Position numbers and translations under genes: made by a program. Source: Halobacteriovoraceae bacterium (lineage in GTDB: Bacteria; Bdellovibrionota; Bacteriovoracia; Bacteriovoracales; Bacteriovoracaceae). Taken from it: 64,000 bases of DNA. This document shows, in pieces, positions 1 through 8,946 of this stretch (the stretch's first letter is position 1; each line of letters starts with the position of its first letter). The notes beneath the pieces were generated by a model. It saw nothing but the letters and a program-made list of their open reading frames with translations. It ran no database searches and was not told the origin of the DNA. The stretch is from the NCBI GenBank assembly GCA_002712005.1, contig PASP01000005.1, forward strand, positions 173,708 to 237,707, given 5' to 3'.

Positions 1-666
1 GCTGGACTTCTTGGCTCCCCATCATTTCTCTACTACCATCTTAAAGAGAAGGCCCACTATTCAAGTAATGGAAAATCTCGACTTCCGAGAAAACTTGTTG
101 ATTCTATTTTTCAAAACCTTCTTTGCAGCTCCCCTGAGAAATATTTTGATAAGAAGTTTCAAAATGAATATCTTGATTCCTTTTCCGATAAAGAAAATAA
201 AATGTGGAACCATCCCATTACCAAAGAGCAGAACTGTTTAAAATGCCATTTACCTCTTGATCAAATGGCCGCTGGTCTGCGACACCTAACGCTTATTCCT
301 TCTCAAAAACAATGCTCTTCTCCCAAGGGCGCTCAGGCAAAAATACAAGTCCTCTACCCTATTTTTCTTAAGTCCACACATAGTGATCAAATTTGGGATA
401 CTCCAAATGAAAATGAATCATTCTTCCCGTCCTCTTATCCCGTAGGTTATTTGGGAACAAAGAAATATAGAAGTTTAAGAGAACTAGGAAAGCTCATTTC
501 AGAGGATCCGCTTTTTTACCAATGTCAGGTTAAGAAGTATTATCAATGGATTCACAATAAATATCCTAAAGAAGAGGTTATCAAGGAATTGGGCCAACGA
601 TACCAAGATCATCAAAATGGAATAAAGTTACTCAACGAACTTATTGGAATGGAGAAAGAGAAATGA
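1..666 (+). CDS. C-terminal part of DUF1588/DUF1585-like haem-binding secreted protein (5' truncated by window)
   Basis: The reading frame is open from the first base, so this is the last ~221 residues of a longer gene; the first internal ATG at 202 is not a credible start. It has one c-type haem motif (CLKCH) followed by a stretch like the DUF1588 'CxxCH..MdpxG' segment. Its last ~60 residues (SLRELGKLISEDPLFYQC, then KYYQWI) resemble DUF1585, which in other bacteria reads like 'elg.lla.dp.f..Cv.r..w.ya'. In Planctomycetes and Myxobacteria such proteins pair with DUF1501/DUF1552 proteins, and the next gene is that type, overlapping by ATGA at 663-666. The function of these pairs is not settled. 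Family assignment is by eye from short motifs. Confidence 0.6.
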   Translation, partial: AGLLGSPSFLYYHLKEKAHYSSNGKSRLPRKLVDSIFQNLLCSSPEKYFDKKFQNEYLDSFSDKENKMWNHPITKEQNCLKCHLPLDQMAAGLRHLTLIPSQKQCSSPKGAQAKIQVLYPIFLKSTHSDQIWDTPNENESFFPSSYPVGYLGTKKYRSLRELGKLISEDPLFYQCQVKKYYQWIHNKYPKEEVIKELGQRYQDHQNGIKLLNELIGMEKEK

Positions 667-1769
667 AACGAAGAACTTTTCTCAAAAATGCCTTTCAACT
701 TTCAGCGCTTTCGAGTCTTCCTATCCTCCAATCGCATTTCTCTCCTTCTATAAAAATAAAACCCTATCAAGTCTTTTGGATACATTTAGAAGGGGCGCCA
801 ATTAGAGAGGTCTTTGATTTTTGGCCAGATCCCTATAATCAATTTTCAACTACGGAACTTGAACATAAGAAAGAAAAACTTTTTCTAAAATTTGGCGAGT
901 ATCTTCTTCCCAAATTATGGAAGGAAAATCCCCAAAGTAAATTCCTTCTCAATCATTGGCTTAGTGTTAGAGGAATAGCTCTTAATGGACCTCATTTAAA
1001 ACAATCAAGATCCTCTTGGTTTCGTAAAAAAGAGGATCCTGAAAAGTCCATTATCGAATCTTTTAATGAATCCTTTCAGCGTGCTCAACTAGGTTCAGCA
1101 AAAATCTATTCGTTAGATGGTCTCACTCGTTCTCTCTATGAACCCCTTCTTAAAAATCAAATCCAAGAGCTTAAGACAGGCCAGTTAAAAGAACTCTTTA
1201 AAGAATGGAAAGATGAAGCCAACCAAAAAAATAAACTGAATCCCCTGCAATTGGGAATCATTCGCTCGCCGTCTCCATTAAGTAAGAAATTTGAAGACTT
1301 TGATCGCTGGGATCAAGATACTAAAGAAGAATATTTAAAATTTTATGATGGTCTTATAAAGGAGCTTACCCAATTTGCCCTATATCTTGATCAATTGGAT
1401 CAGTTCCAACATTCGGCCTTACTCATTACATCAGATAGGCGTAAGGTTCCCACTTCTTTAAATAGAGATCCAGAATTAGAGGCCGTATGGGAGGGTGGAA
1501 ACTTCTCGCTTATTTCGGGTGCCCTTAATGGACCTGTCGTTTTAGGCGATATTTATAGGGAACATCCTAAGTATAAGGAAAGCTACCCGATGACATGGGG
1601 CGCATCACCTCATCCCTACTCTCCTGCCCATATCCATCAATTAATCATGGACCTTTGTCTTGCCGGCCAACAATCTGGAAACTACAATCCGAGGGAAGAA
1701 AATCCATGGGTTGTGCCACGCTCCTTACAAGGGCTCTACATAAAGGGATTAATGGGCAGAGTTATTTAA
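663..1769 (+). CDS. DUF1501/DUF1552-like Tat-exported protein
   Basis: This 368-residue protein begins MKRRTFLKNAFQLSALSS, a Tat-type signal with the twin arginine in an RRTFLK box followed by a hydrophobic stretch, as usual for DUF1501/DUF1552 proteins. The body has the alkaline-phosphatase/sulfatase-like feel of DUF1501: a loop with SALLITSDRR and a C-terminal segment HPYSPAHIHQLIMDLCLAG. I see no clear metal site. The start overlaps the upstream stop (ATGA), so translation is probably coupled to the haem protein. TatC is encoded far away in the same window (58820-59557). Role unknown; a periplasmic partner of the DUF1588-like protein is likely. Confidence 0.6.
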   Translation: MKRRTFLKNAFQLSALSSLPILQSHFSPSIKIKPYQVFWIHLEGAPIREVFDFWPDPYNQFSTTELEHKKEKLFLKFGEYLLPKLWKENPQSKFLLNHWLSVRGIALNGPHLKQSRSSWFRKKEDPEKSIIESFNESFQRAQLGSAKIYSLDGLTRSLYEPLLKNQIQELKTGQLKELFKEWKDEANQKNKLNPLQLGIIRSPSPLSKKFEDFDRWDQDTKEEYLKFYDGLIKELTQFALYLDQLDQFQHSALLITSDRRKVPTSLNRDPELEAVWEGGNFSLISGALNGPVVLGDIYREHPKYKESYPMTWGASPHPYSPAHIHQLIMDLCLAGQQSGNYNPREENPWVVPRSLQGLYIKGLMGRVI

Positions 1770-1902
1770 AAATTCTAACTAACTCTCCTTCTTTTTGTGA
1801 ATTTGTAGCGTTTGTCATATTTAATTCACCCATCGAATACATGACCTTTGGAAGCTCTTCCTATAAATCATCATTATACTTCACGACTAAAAGGATGCTC
1901 AT

Positions 1903-4350
1903 ATGAGTGTAGATAATAATAAAAGCGATCTCTCTAAATTAAAGGAAATGAAGTGGTCTTATCGCTTAGCTTCCTTTATCACGTTTAAGCCGTGGCATTC
2001 ATTGGCGCTATTTGGACTCCTTCTCATCCTCTCTCTTCCTGCTATATTTTCAATCGAGGCCATGTGGAGTCCAAGAATTTGGTTTGATCGTGGCCATCCA
2101 GAAATTCAAAAACTCGATCAATTTGAGCAACAGTTTGGAAGTGATACCTTTATCAGTTTGGGACTTCATTCTGAAAAAGGAGTTTTTCAAAAGGAGATCT
2201 TAGAAACTCTAAAACAAGTCACTGATGAAATGTGGCAAGTTGATAATGTGATACGAGTCGAGTCTTTGAGTAACTATAATTATATCGAAGCTGATGGAGA
2301 TGATATTATCATTGAACCCTTCGTAAGTGATTCGTCTGACTTTTCACAACAAGGTCTAATGAGTTTAAAGAATAAGGCCCTCTCTGATGATGTCCTCCCT
2401 GATTTCTTTGTTAGTCCCGATGCAACTTATACTATTATTTATGCCTATATGATTCCCTCCTTACATGGTGAGGATCCCGACTTTTCAGTTGTTGTTGATC
2501 AAGTCAGAGAGATCATAAAGAAATATCAAAAAGAGGATTTAAACTTCTATATTACTGGACCCGCTGCTGGAAATAATGCCTTTAGAGAGGTTTCTGCTTC
2601 TGATAATATTGTTCTCATCCCCTTTATGTTTACTTTCTTACTCACTCTTCTCTTCTTACAATTTAGAAGCTTTAGCGCGGTTATCTTTCCCCTAGGTCTC
2701 ATTGTAACAACCATTGGTGCGACCTTTGGATTAATGGGTCATTTAAATATTATTTTCAATAGCTTATTATCGGCCATTCCAGGGGTGCTCTTAGCCATTT
2801 GTATAGCTGACTCGGTCCATATATTAAATTCCTTCTTCTATTATCGAAACCATGGTCAAGACTCCAAGAATAGTATTCTCTTCTCCCTTACTAAGAATGC
2901 TCAGCCCACTTTGCTTACGAGTGTCTCGACGGCCATCAGCTTTTTCTCGATTACTCACACAGACCTTGCTCCCATTAGAGACTTGGGTATCCTTAGTGGG
3001 GCGGGTACTCTGATCGCTTGGACATTCACTTATTTATTCTTAGGAGCTGTATTCAGTCTTATGTCTAAGACCCTCGATCGCTACCCTGTTAAGTCCTTTC
3101 ACTTTGATGATCTTCTTCACAGAGGAAAGAAACACCACGAAATGAGTGATCAAGAAAAAAGAGCTTCCTCTTTAAAAAAGGCAAAGCTTATATTTAAGTT
3201 TAGATGGCCTATCTTTCTTACCTTCACCTTTCTATGTATTGGCTCAGTATTTATAGCTATTCAAAATGAAGTTAACTCTGATCCTATGAAATACTTTCAC
3301 CATACGGTTCCCTTGAGACAGGCCTATGATTTCACCTCAACTAAACTTGATGGACTTCGTGGTATTGAATTAGTCGTTGATTCCGGAAGAGCAGAAGGAA
3401 TAAAAGATCCAGACTTCCTAAGAAGACTAGATGCTTATATGAATAAAATTGTAGAAGATCCCAATGTAACCCGAGTCCGCTCTGTTAGAGAGATTATAAA
3501 GAAAATGAATCAAACTCTACATGCGGGTGATCCTAAAGAGTATAGAATTCCAGACTCTTCAGAAGCTGTTGGACAACTTCTCTTTCTCTATACCATGGGT
3601 CTTCCTCAAGGGATGGATTTAAATAATCAGTACACTCTCGATGCAAGAAGATTAAGAATTAAAGTTTCTTGGGATATTGCGACCTCGAAAGAAAGTGAGA
3701 TGAAATCTAAAGAGCTCATTGAAATAGCAAAAGATTTCAATCTCCAAGTCGACTCTGGAGGAAATGCGCCCATTTATCTCTCTATGAACACTAAAGTTGT
3801 TGAGACTTTCTTTAGTTCAATGGCCATGGCCCTTGTCTTAGTAAGTCTACTTCTCTTTATAGTTTATAGAGATCTCTTCATTAGCGTTCTTTCCATGCTT
3901 CCTAATGTTGTTCCTCTCATTTTTGGTGGAGCTCTAATGGAGCTTCTCGATAAGCCTATTGATATTGGGACTTCTATCGTGAGTACCGTTTGTTTAGGAA
4001 TTGCCGTTGATGACACTATCCACTTTATTAGTTCGTATAAGCAATATCGAAAGCAAGGACACGATCCTCTTAATGCTATCGCTGAGACCTTCCTAATCAC
4101 TGGAAATGCACTCATAGTGACAACACTTTTACTTGTTGTTGGATTTGGCTCCTTTGTCTTTGCAGAGTTTGTTCCTAACCGAAATTTTGGAATTCTCTGT
4201 TCGATGATTTTGGCCATGGCCTTGATTACTGACCTTGTCTTCCTTCCCGCACTTTTATTGATAGCTGACCGAAAATCTGAAGATACAGATAAAGATGTGG
4301 AAATAGAGGAAAGGAGTTCAAGAAATCTTGAGCTAAATAAACAAACATAA
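1903..4350 (+). CDS. RND superfamily exporter, MMPL/HAE3 type
   Basis: An 815-residue inner-membrane protein with the two-fold RND layout. TM1 lies near residues 30-50, followed by a periplasmic domain, five clustered helices (~235-400), a second leading helix near 435, a second periplasmic domain, and five more helices (~640-795). The helix set at ~690-770 carries the conserved GIAVDDTIHF segment of MMPL/SSD-type transporters, with the acidic pair used for proton coupling. Length and single-polypeptide organisation fit the HAE3/hopanoid-lipid exporter branch rather than AcrB-type pumps. ATG at 1903 is preceded by AAAGGA. No membrane-fusion protein or outer-membrane channel gene lies nearby. 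Substrate unknown; a lipid or hydrophobic molecule is the usual guess. Confidence 0.85.
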   Translation: MSVDNNKSDLSKLKEMKWSYRLASFITFKPWHSLALFGLLLILSLPAIFSIEAMWSPRIWFDRGHPEIQKLDQFEQQFGSDTFISLGLHSEKGVFQKEILETLKQVTDEMWQVDNVIRVESLSNYNYIEADGDDIIIEPFVSDSSDFSQQGLMSLKNKALSDDVLPDFFVSPDATYTIIYAYMIPSLHGEDPDFSVVVDQVREIIKKYQKEDLNFYITGPAAGNNAFREVSASDNIVLIPFMFTFLLTLLFLQFRSFSAVIFPLGLIVTTIGATFGLMGHLNIIFNSLLSAIPGVLLAICIADSVHILNSFFYYRNHGQDSKNSILFSLTKNAQPTLLTSVSTAISFFSITHTDLAPIRDLGILSGAGTLIAWTFTYLFLGAVFSLMSKTLDRYPVKSFHFDDLLHRGKKHHEMSDQEKRASSLKKAKLIFKFRWPIFLTFTFLCIGSVFIAIQNEVNSDPMKYFHHTVPLRQAYDFTSTKLDGLRGIELVVDSGRAEGIKDPDFLRRLDAYMNKIVEDPNVTRVRSVREIIKKMNQTLHAGDPKEYRIPDSSEAVGQLLFLYTMGLPQGMDLNNQYTLDARRLRIKVSWDIATSKESEMKSKELIEIAKDFNLQVDSGGNAPIYLSMNTKVVETFFSSMAMALVLVSLLLFIVYRDLFISVLSMLPNVVPLIFGGALMELLDKPIDIGTSIVSTVCLGIAVDDTIHFISSYKQYRKQGHDPLNAIAETFLITGNALIVTTLLLVVGFGSFVFAEFVPNRNFGILCSMILAMALITDLVFLPALLLIADRKSEDTDKDVEIEERSSRNLELNKQT

Positions 4351-4425
4351 TAGTTATTTAAAAATATGAAGGAATTATCTAATTTATCATAGCAAAAAGT
4401 TACGTTTCACATTAATATTAATCTT

Positions 4426-5115
4426 GTGAAAGCTTTAGATAGATTAAGTATAAAAATAAGACTCTATAGAACTTCGTTGTCAGTAACTCAACAAGAGATG
4501 GCCAATACTCTTGGCCTTAGCTTACGAACATTCCAAAGAATTGAAACAGGTCAATCACCTATTGATATGGGTATTATCTATAAGATATGTGACTCCTACG
4601 ATATTCCCTTCTTTGACTTGGTTAATCCCGATATAAAAGCAGAAGACTTAAAAGATGCTCATTTCTATGAAAGCCTTGATCAATTTACCAATCAAGGTTT
4701 CTTTGAAGGAAAGTCTGATCTACTAGAGCTCAAAGATCGTGTTATTGCAGCGGTAAAGAAAGACCCGGCAAAGATCAATCTAGTGATGGATATTCCGGAG
4801 TTTGAGAAATCTCCTCATCATCTCTTTGTATCCAATCTTCACTTCTCCATTGGTAATGCCAAAGCAAGATCAATTGCAAGCCTACCAGATGATAAGTATA
4901 GAACAATGAAAACATATAAAAACCCTGAACAGCTCATTAAAGCTTGGGACATTTGCTTAAAGTACAACTTCCCAGCAAATAAGCTCGTATCCGAACATAA
5001 GATTGATGATCTCAATCTTAAGGTTATTTCTTACTCTTTCTTCGAGCCCAACGGAAATATCGAAGACCCCACTAAAAATGAGCCGATCGTTTTTGGAGCC
5101 TTTGAACTTCTATAA
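4426..5115 (+). CDS. XRE-family helix-turn-helix transcriptional regulator
   Basis: 229 residues starting at GTG 4426. Residues ~10-62 form a Cro/CI-type HTH (SLSVTQQEMANTLGLSLRTFQRIETG). The remaining ~165 residues are an unrecognised domain with no metal site or transmembrane segment; it may bind a ligand. The only DNA-binding regulator of this type in the window, it is flanked by the RND exporter upstream and a convergent binding-protein gene downstream, so its targets cannot be inferred. The AT-rich stretch just before the GTG has no strong Shine-Dalgarno sequence. Confidence 0.8.
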   Translation: MKALDRLSIKIRLYRTSLSVTQQEMANTLGLSLRTFQRIETGQSPIDMGIIYKICDSYDIPFFDLVNPDIKAEDLKDAHFYESLDQFTNQGFFEGKSDLLELKDRVIAAVKKDPAKINLVMDIPEFEKSPHHLFVSNLHFSIGNAKARSIASLPDDKYRTMKTYKNPEQLIKAWDICLKYNFPANKLVSEHKIDDLNLKVISYSFFEPNGNIEDPTKNEPIVFGAFELL

Positions 5116-5134
5116 TCAAAATAGACAGAAAATC

Positions 5135-6148
5135 CTATCGCATAGGTGGAGAATAAAGTAATCCTCCATCTTTCCATAAGGCATTTAAGCCCCTCTCTAA
5201 CTTAAGAGGACTCTCTTTTCCCATATTTCTATCGAAGACCTCTCCATAGTTTCCTACTTGCTTTACAATTTGATAAGACCAATCTTCCGAAAGGCCTAAG
5301 GACTTTCCATTTCCTTCTGAAGTACCAAGAAACCTTCTGATAGTGGGATTCGTTGAATCTTTTTTTGAGTCTATATTTTTAGAAGTAAGACCTAATTCTT
5401 CGGCTTCAATAAGGGCAAATACAGACCATTTAACAATATCAAACCATTGGTCATCCCCATGACGAACTGCCGGCCCTAAAGGCTCTTTTGAAATCACTTC
5501 TTTCAGAATTAAGAAATCATCCGGATTTCTTAATTTAGATCTTTCTGCAACAAGCCCGGATGTATCATTGGTGAAGGCATCACAACGTCCTTTTAAAAAG
5601 GCTTGAATCACTTCATCATTAGATTCAAAAACCACAGACTTCATTTTTATTTTATTGGCCCTGAAATAATCAGATAAATTCAATTCTGTTGTCGTTCCCT
5701 GCTGAGTACATATAGTCGCGCCTGCAAGATCGGATATCTTATTTACCTTATCTTTCTTTCTTACGAGAAAGCCTTGACCATCATAGAAAGTTGTAGGGAC
5801 AAAATTAAGTCCTAAGGCCGTATCTCTAGTTAAACTCCAAGTTGTTACTCGGCTTAAAATATCAATTTCACCGGACTGTAAGGCCGTAAAGCGCGCTTGC
5901 CCAGACAATGGGATAAACTTAACTTTATCCTTATCTCCAAAAACAGCGGCAGCAACGGCCCGACAAATATCAACTTCGAGACCAGACCAATTTCCCTTGG
6001 AGTCAGGACTTGAAAAGCCAGGAACCCCTTGGGTGACACCACAGTGAATCTCTTTTCTTTCTTTTACATTCTTTAGAATGCTTCCCTCTACCTTTAGAGA
6101 GGCAAAAGAGAGAAATATAATTCCTATTACCCATGCTTTAGCTTTCAT
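5135..6148 (-). CDS. periplasmic general amino-acid binding protein (AapJ/BztA-like)
   Basis: 337 residues with an N-terminal signal peptide (KAWVIGIIFLSFASLKVEGS), then a type-2 periplasmic binding domain. Hallmarks of the AapJ family are clear: GVTQGVPGFSSPDSKGNWSG near the N terminus, LEVDICRAVAAAVFGD, RFTALQSGEIDIL and TFYDGQGFLV. This family feeds broad-range L-amino-acid ABC importers. No permease or ATPase gene lies in the window, so it is an orphan subunit here or serves a transporter encoded elsewhere. It starts 17 bases after the FMN reductase gene and probably shares its transcript. Confidence 0.88.
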   Translation of the reverse strand: MKAKAWVIGIIFLSFASLKVEGSILKNVKERKEIHCGVTQGVPGFSSPDSKGNWSGLEVDICRAVAAAVFGDKDKVKFIPLSGQARFTALQSGEIDILSRVTTWSLTRDTALGLNFVPTTFYDGQGFLVRKKDKVNKISDLAGATICTQQGTTTELNLSDYFRANKIKMKSVVFESNDEVIQAFLKGRCDAFTNDTSGLVAERSKLRNPDDFLILKEVISKEPLGPAVRHGDDQWFDIVKWSVFALIEAEELGLTSKNIDSKKDSTNPTIRRFLGTSEGNGKSLGLSEDWSYQIVKQVGNYGEVFDRNMGKESPLKLERGLNALWKDGGLLYSPPMR

Positions 6149-6165
6149 CTAAGAGGGATCCTTAC

Positions 6166-6669
6166 TTAAGAGATATAGCTTTTAAGTTGTTCAACAATCG
6201 CCAAAGCCGAATCAGACTTAAGTGGAGAGGAATAAGTTGTCAAAATAGGTCTTGGAAGAACAACGGATCCTAAATGTTCCAACTGAGACCGCATGGCCAC
6301 TAGAACTTTATGACCACCGCCACCAGAGTGAGTCGTTACAACTGAAAACTTTCCATTGAAGCATGAGCGCCAATCATTCTCATCAGTACGACTAATCCAA
6401 GCGATTGCATTATTGAATATAGGAGGTGTGCTTCCATTGTATTCAGGAGCACAAAAGATAAGTCCACTTGCCTGCTTAAAGAGTTCGGCCAATTCTTTTG
6501 CTTTCTCAGGAACTCCATTTGATTTCTCTTCATCCGGTGTATAAAGAGGCAAAGAGTAGTCTTCTAAAGAAATAACCTTCGAATTCATTTCGACCTCTTG
6601 GCACACGCCACCTAGGTCATTTGCTAATTTTAAATTATTACCTTTTGTAGAGCTTACAATCAAAATCAT
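6166..6669 (-). CDS. NAD(P)H-dependent FMN reductase family protein
   Basis: 167 residues with a flavodoxin-like fold. The FMN-phosphate loop is at the N terminus (ILIVSSTKGNN), and the family signature CAPEYNGSTPPIFNNAIAW corresponds to PEYNxSxPxxLKNAIDW. It is slightly shorter than the ~180-residue family norm. Members reduce FMN, quinones or azo compounds with NAD(P)H in the cytoplasm. It lies between the glycosyltransferase and the amino-acid binding protein, 30 and 17 bases apart on the same strand. The precise substrate cannot be read from the sequence. Confidence 0.85.
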   Translation of the reverse strand: MILIVSSTKGNNLKLANDLGGVCQEVEMNSKVISLEDYSLPLYTPDEEKSNGVPEKAKELAELFKQASGLIFCAPEYNGSTPPIFNNAIAWISRTDENDWRSCFNGKFSVVTTHSGGGGHKVLVAMRSQLEHLGSVVLPRPILTTYSSPLKSDSALAIVEQLKSYIS

Positions 6670-6699
6670 TTGGAAATCCTTTTCTCATTTATTTATATT

Positions 6700-7806
6700 C
6701 TAACAAGTTGAACAATCACTTTGCTCAACAACTGGGGAATCTTTTATTTTTGATAGGCGACGATGAACCCATGCTCTAAACTTTAAATCATGAAATCGAG
6801 TCACTGAGCCATGGATTTTTTTCAAATCAAGTCCATTCATCTTATCAAAGAGATCTTTCTTCTCGGAAAGAAAACTTTTTCCAGTGAAAAGACCAACTTT
6901 ATCTCGATCTAAAAAGTCTAAACTCTTTGAGCTTTCAGGTAACCAAGCAGGAGTCCCCGTACTAAGAGCTTCAATCACTTGGATAGGAAATCCTGCCTTT
7001 TGAAAGGAGATATAACCACGAGCAGCTGCTAGTATGGGTGCAAGTTCTCCGGCACAGCGCTCTCCCCAAAATTCTGCTTTTGTTCCCAATTTTTCTTTAG
7101 CAGATTGAAGATGCTCATCTCTACCAATGAATTTAAATTTGAAATTTTCATGAATAAGGTTCTCCCCTATTTCTAAAGCAAGCTCCGTATTCATACTCTC
7201 TGCATCGAGAGCAAAGAAATCATTTGGAAAAACTTTACGAGTTGCTTCAGGAAAGAGAGGAAAATCTGTGGCCTTAAAAAAGGGAGGCAGCAAACTAACG
7301 TTCTTATGCTTTTGTGACCAGTAATCAAATGATTTCTGGGTAGTCACCCATAATTCATCTGTATTTAACAAAGCCTTTTCGGCCCAGTTTTCCAGGTATC
7401 CCCTAAAGATTTTCTCTCTTAGAAATCGAGGTTTTCTCTTTTCGAATTGATTTTCTACGAGATAAGTGACTTGCTTTACACCCTCACACTTAGAAATGCC
7501 TTGAGAGAATCCAGAGGAGATATTAATAACCAAATCAACTGAGCAAGGAATATGGAGCTTCTTCAGAGCACCAGGAATCAGATGGCCCTTCTTCCACCAT
7601 GAATCGTCATAGGGGAAATCTGAATTGAGAAGTCGAGAAAGGAAACTGCTATGAATCTTCCTTTGTTCCACAGGTCCAATAATTTTTCCCTCGTGGTGAA
7701 CAATTGTATAGAGTTCAGCATTTTCGTAGAGAAGGAGCATGGCTTCAACAACGGAGACAGCGTAATCTCTTGCAACAAGGGCATCGCAGCTAACTACAAT
7801 TTTCAT
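6700..7806 (-). CDS. glycosyltransferase, GT4-like (family 1)
   Basis: 368 residues with a GT-B layout. The N-terminal half starts KIVVSCDALVARDYAVSVVEA. The C-terminal donor-binding half carries the FPIQVIEALSTGTPAW segment, which corresponds to the E-x7-E region of retaining GT4 enzymes. It lies 24 bases downstream of the nucleotide-sugar decarboxylase-like SDR, suggesting the two make and transfer a pentose or uronate-derived residue to a surface glycan. Acceptor unknown. The C terminus has an unusual tail ending CSTC. Confidence 0.8.
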   Translation of the reverse strand: MKIVVSCDALVARDYAVSVVEAMLLLYENAELYTIVHHEGKIIGPVEQRKIHSSFLSRLLNSDFPYDDSWWKKGHLIPGALKKLHIPCSVDLVINISSGFSQGISKCEGVKQVTYLVENQFEKRKPRFLREKIFRGYLENWAEKALLNTDELWVTTQKSFDYWSQKHKNVSLLPPFFKATDFPLFPEATRKVFPNDFFALDAESMNTELALEIGENLIHENFKFKFIGRDEHLQSAKEKLGTKAEFWGERCAGELAPILAAARGYISFQKAGFPIQVIEALSTGTPAWLPESSKSLDFLDRDKVGLFTGKSFLSEKKDLFDKMNGLDLKKIHGSVTRFHDLKFRAWVHRRLSKIKDSPVVEQSDCSTC

Positions 7807-7830
7807 CTCTTTCCTCTTTCTTGATTTAAC

Positions 7831-8811
7831 TTATTTCAAAGTTTTAAAATACTCCATCGTCTTAATTAGACCATCTTTAAAACTGACCTGAGGAGAATAA
7901 TCACTAATAGAAGTGAGTTTCGTCAGGTCGGGACGACGTTTTTTAGGGTCGTCAGAAGGAAGAGGATGATAGGTCAGCTTCGATTTACTTCCCAAAGTAT
8001 CAATGATGAACTCTGCAGCTTCTTTAATCGTATACTCATCAGGATTTCCACAGTTAAAGGGAGTGGAATCTTCGCTAAACATGACGGTGTGAATGGCCTG
8101 TACGAGATCCGTTACATAACAGAAGCTTCTCGTTTGAGATCCGTCACCGTAAATAGTTATATCTTCATTATTCATGGCCTGATTGATGAAATTAGGAATA
8201 ACTCTTCCATCATCAGGGCGCATTCTTGGACCATAGGTATTAAAAATACGTACAATTCGAGTATCTACTCCATAACGACGGTTGTACATCATGGTCATCG
8301 CTTCAGCATATCGCTTTGATTCATCGTAGGGAGCTCTCTCACCGATAGGATTGACATGACCAACATAGCTTTCAACTTGAGGATGAATTTCAGGGTCACC
8401 GTAGACTTCAGAAGTCGAAGCTTCGAGAAATCTCGCTCCCTTCTCTTTGGCCAATTCGAGTAGGTTCTGAGTTCCCATTGAATTAACTTGCATGATTTCA
8501 AGAGGAATCGTTTTAAAATCGATGGGAGAAGCAGGAGAAGCGAGTGAAAAGATAAAATCAATCGTACGTCCTGAAAAGTCGGGAAGATTTTTGGATATAT
8601 CCCACTCCATGAATTCAAATCCTTCATACCCCTTTAAAATTTCAATATTAGAACGACTTCCTGTAATAAAATTATCGAGGCCTATAACTTGTGCACCAAG
8701 ATCTAAATAGAACTGGGCCAAAGTTGAAGGTACAAAACCGGCGGCACCGGCCACTAAAATCGTCTTTCCTTTTAAGGATTCAGGTAATTTGACTTGCAAT
8801 GGATTGGACAT
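7831..8811 (-). CDS. NAD-dependent epimerase/decarboxylase, UDP-glucuronate decarboxylase (UXS)-like
   Basis: 326-residue extended SDR. It shows the N-terminal Rossmann fold (GAAGFVPSTLAQFYLD, then GLDNFITGSRSN), catalytic serine/threonine in the EASTSEVYG segment, YDESKRYAEA with the YxxxK pair, and the RIFNTYGPRM segment typical of the UXS group. UXS converts UDP-glucuronate to UDP-xylose. The third glycine of GxxGxxG is replaced by proline (GAAGFVP). It leads a leftward run with a glycosyltransferase. Alternatives are a dTDP-glucose dehydratase-like or other nucleotide-sugar enzyme; UXS is favoured by the DNFITGSRSN and ERAPYDESKR motifs. Confidence 0.75.
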   Translation of the reverse strand: MSNPLQVKLPESLKGKTILVAGAAGFVPSTLAQFYLDLGAQVIGLDNFITGSRSNIEILKGYEGFEFMEWDISKNLPDFSGRTIDFIFSLASPASPIDFKTIPLEIMQVNSMGTQNLLELAKEKGARFLEASTSEVYGDPEIHPQVESYVGHVNPIGERAPYDESKRYAEAMTMMYNRRYGVDTRIVRIFNTYGPRMRPDDGRVIPNFINQAMNNEDITIYGDGSQTRSFCYVTDLVQAIHTVMFSEDSTPFNCGNPDEYTIKEAAEFIIDTLGSKSKLTYHPLPSDDPKKRRPDLTKLTSISDYSPQVSFKDGLIKTMEYFKTLK

Positions 8812-8946
8812 CCTATGCTCCTATTCTCTTTAAATTAAAATTAGCTAATATCAGACTTATTATAGCCTTTCTGCAAAGGGATGACTATTAAGTCTATAAG
8901 AATTCGAGCATTTGAGAAAAAATATCAGTCATTCATTATTTTTTCT

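Noticed and set aside
1595-1906. 103-residue frame overlapping the DUF1501/1552-like gene end
   Set aside because: Mostly inside the real gene in another frame, no ribosome-binding site, no recognisable domain.
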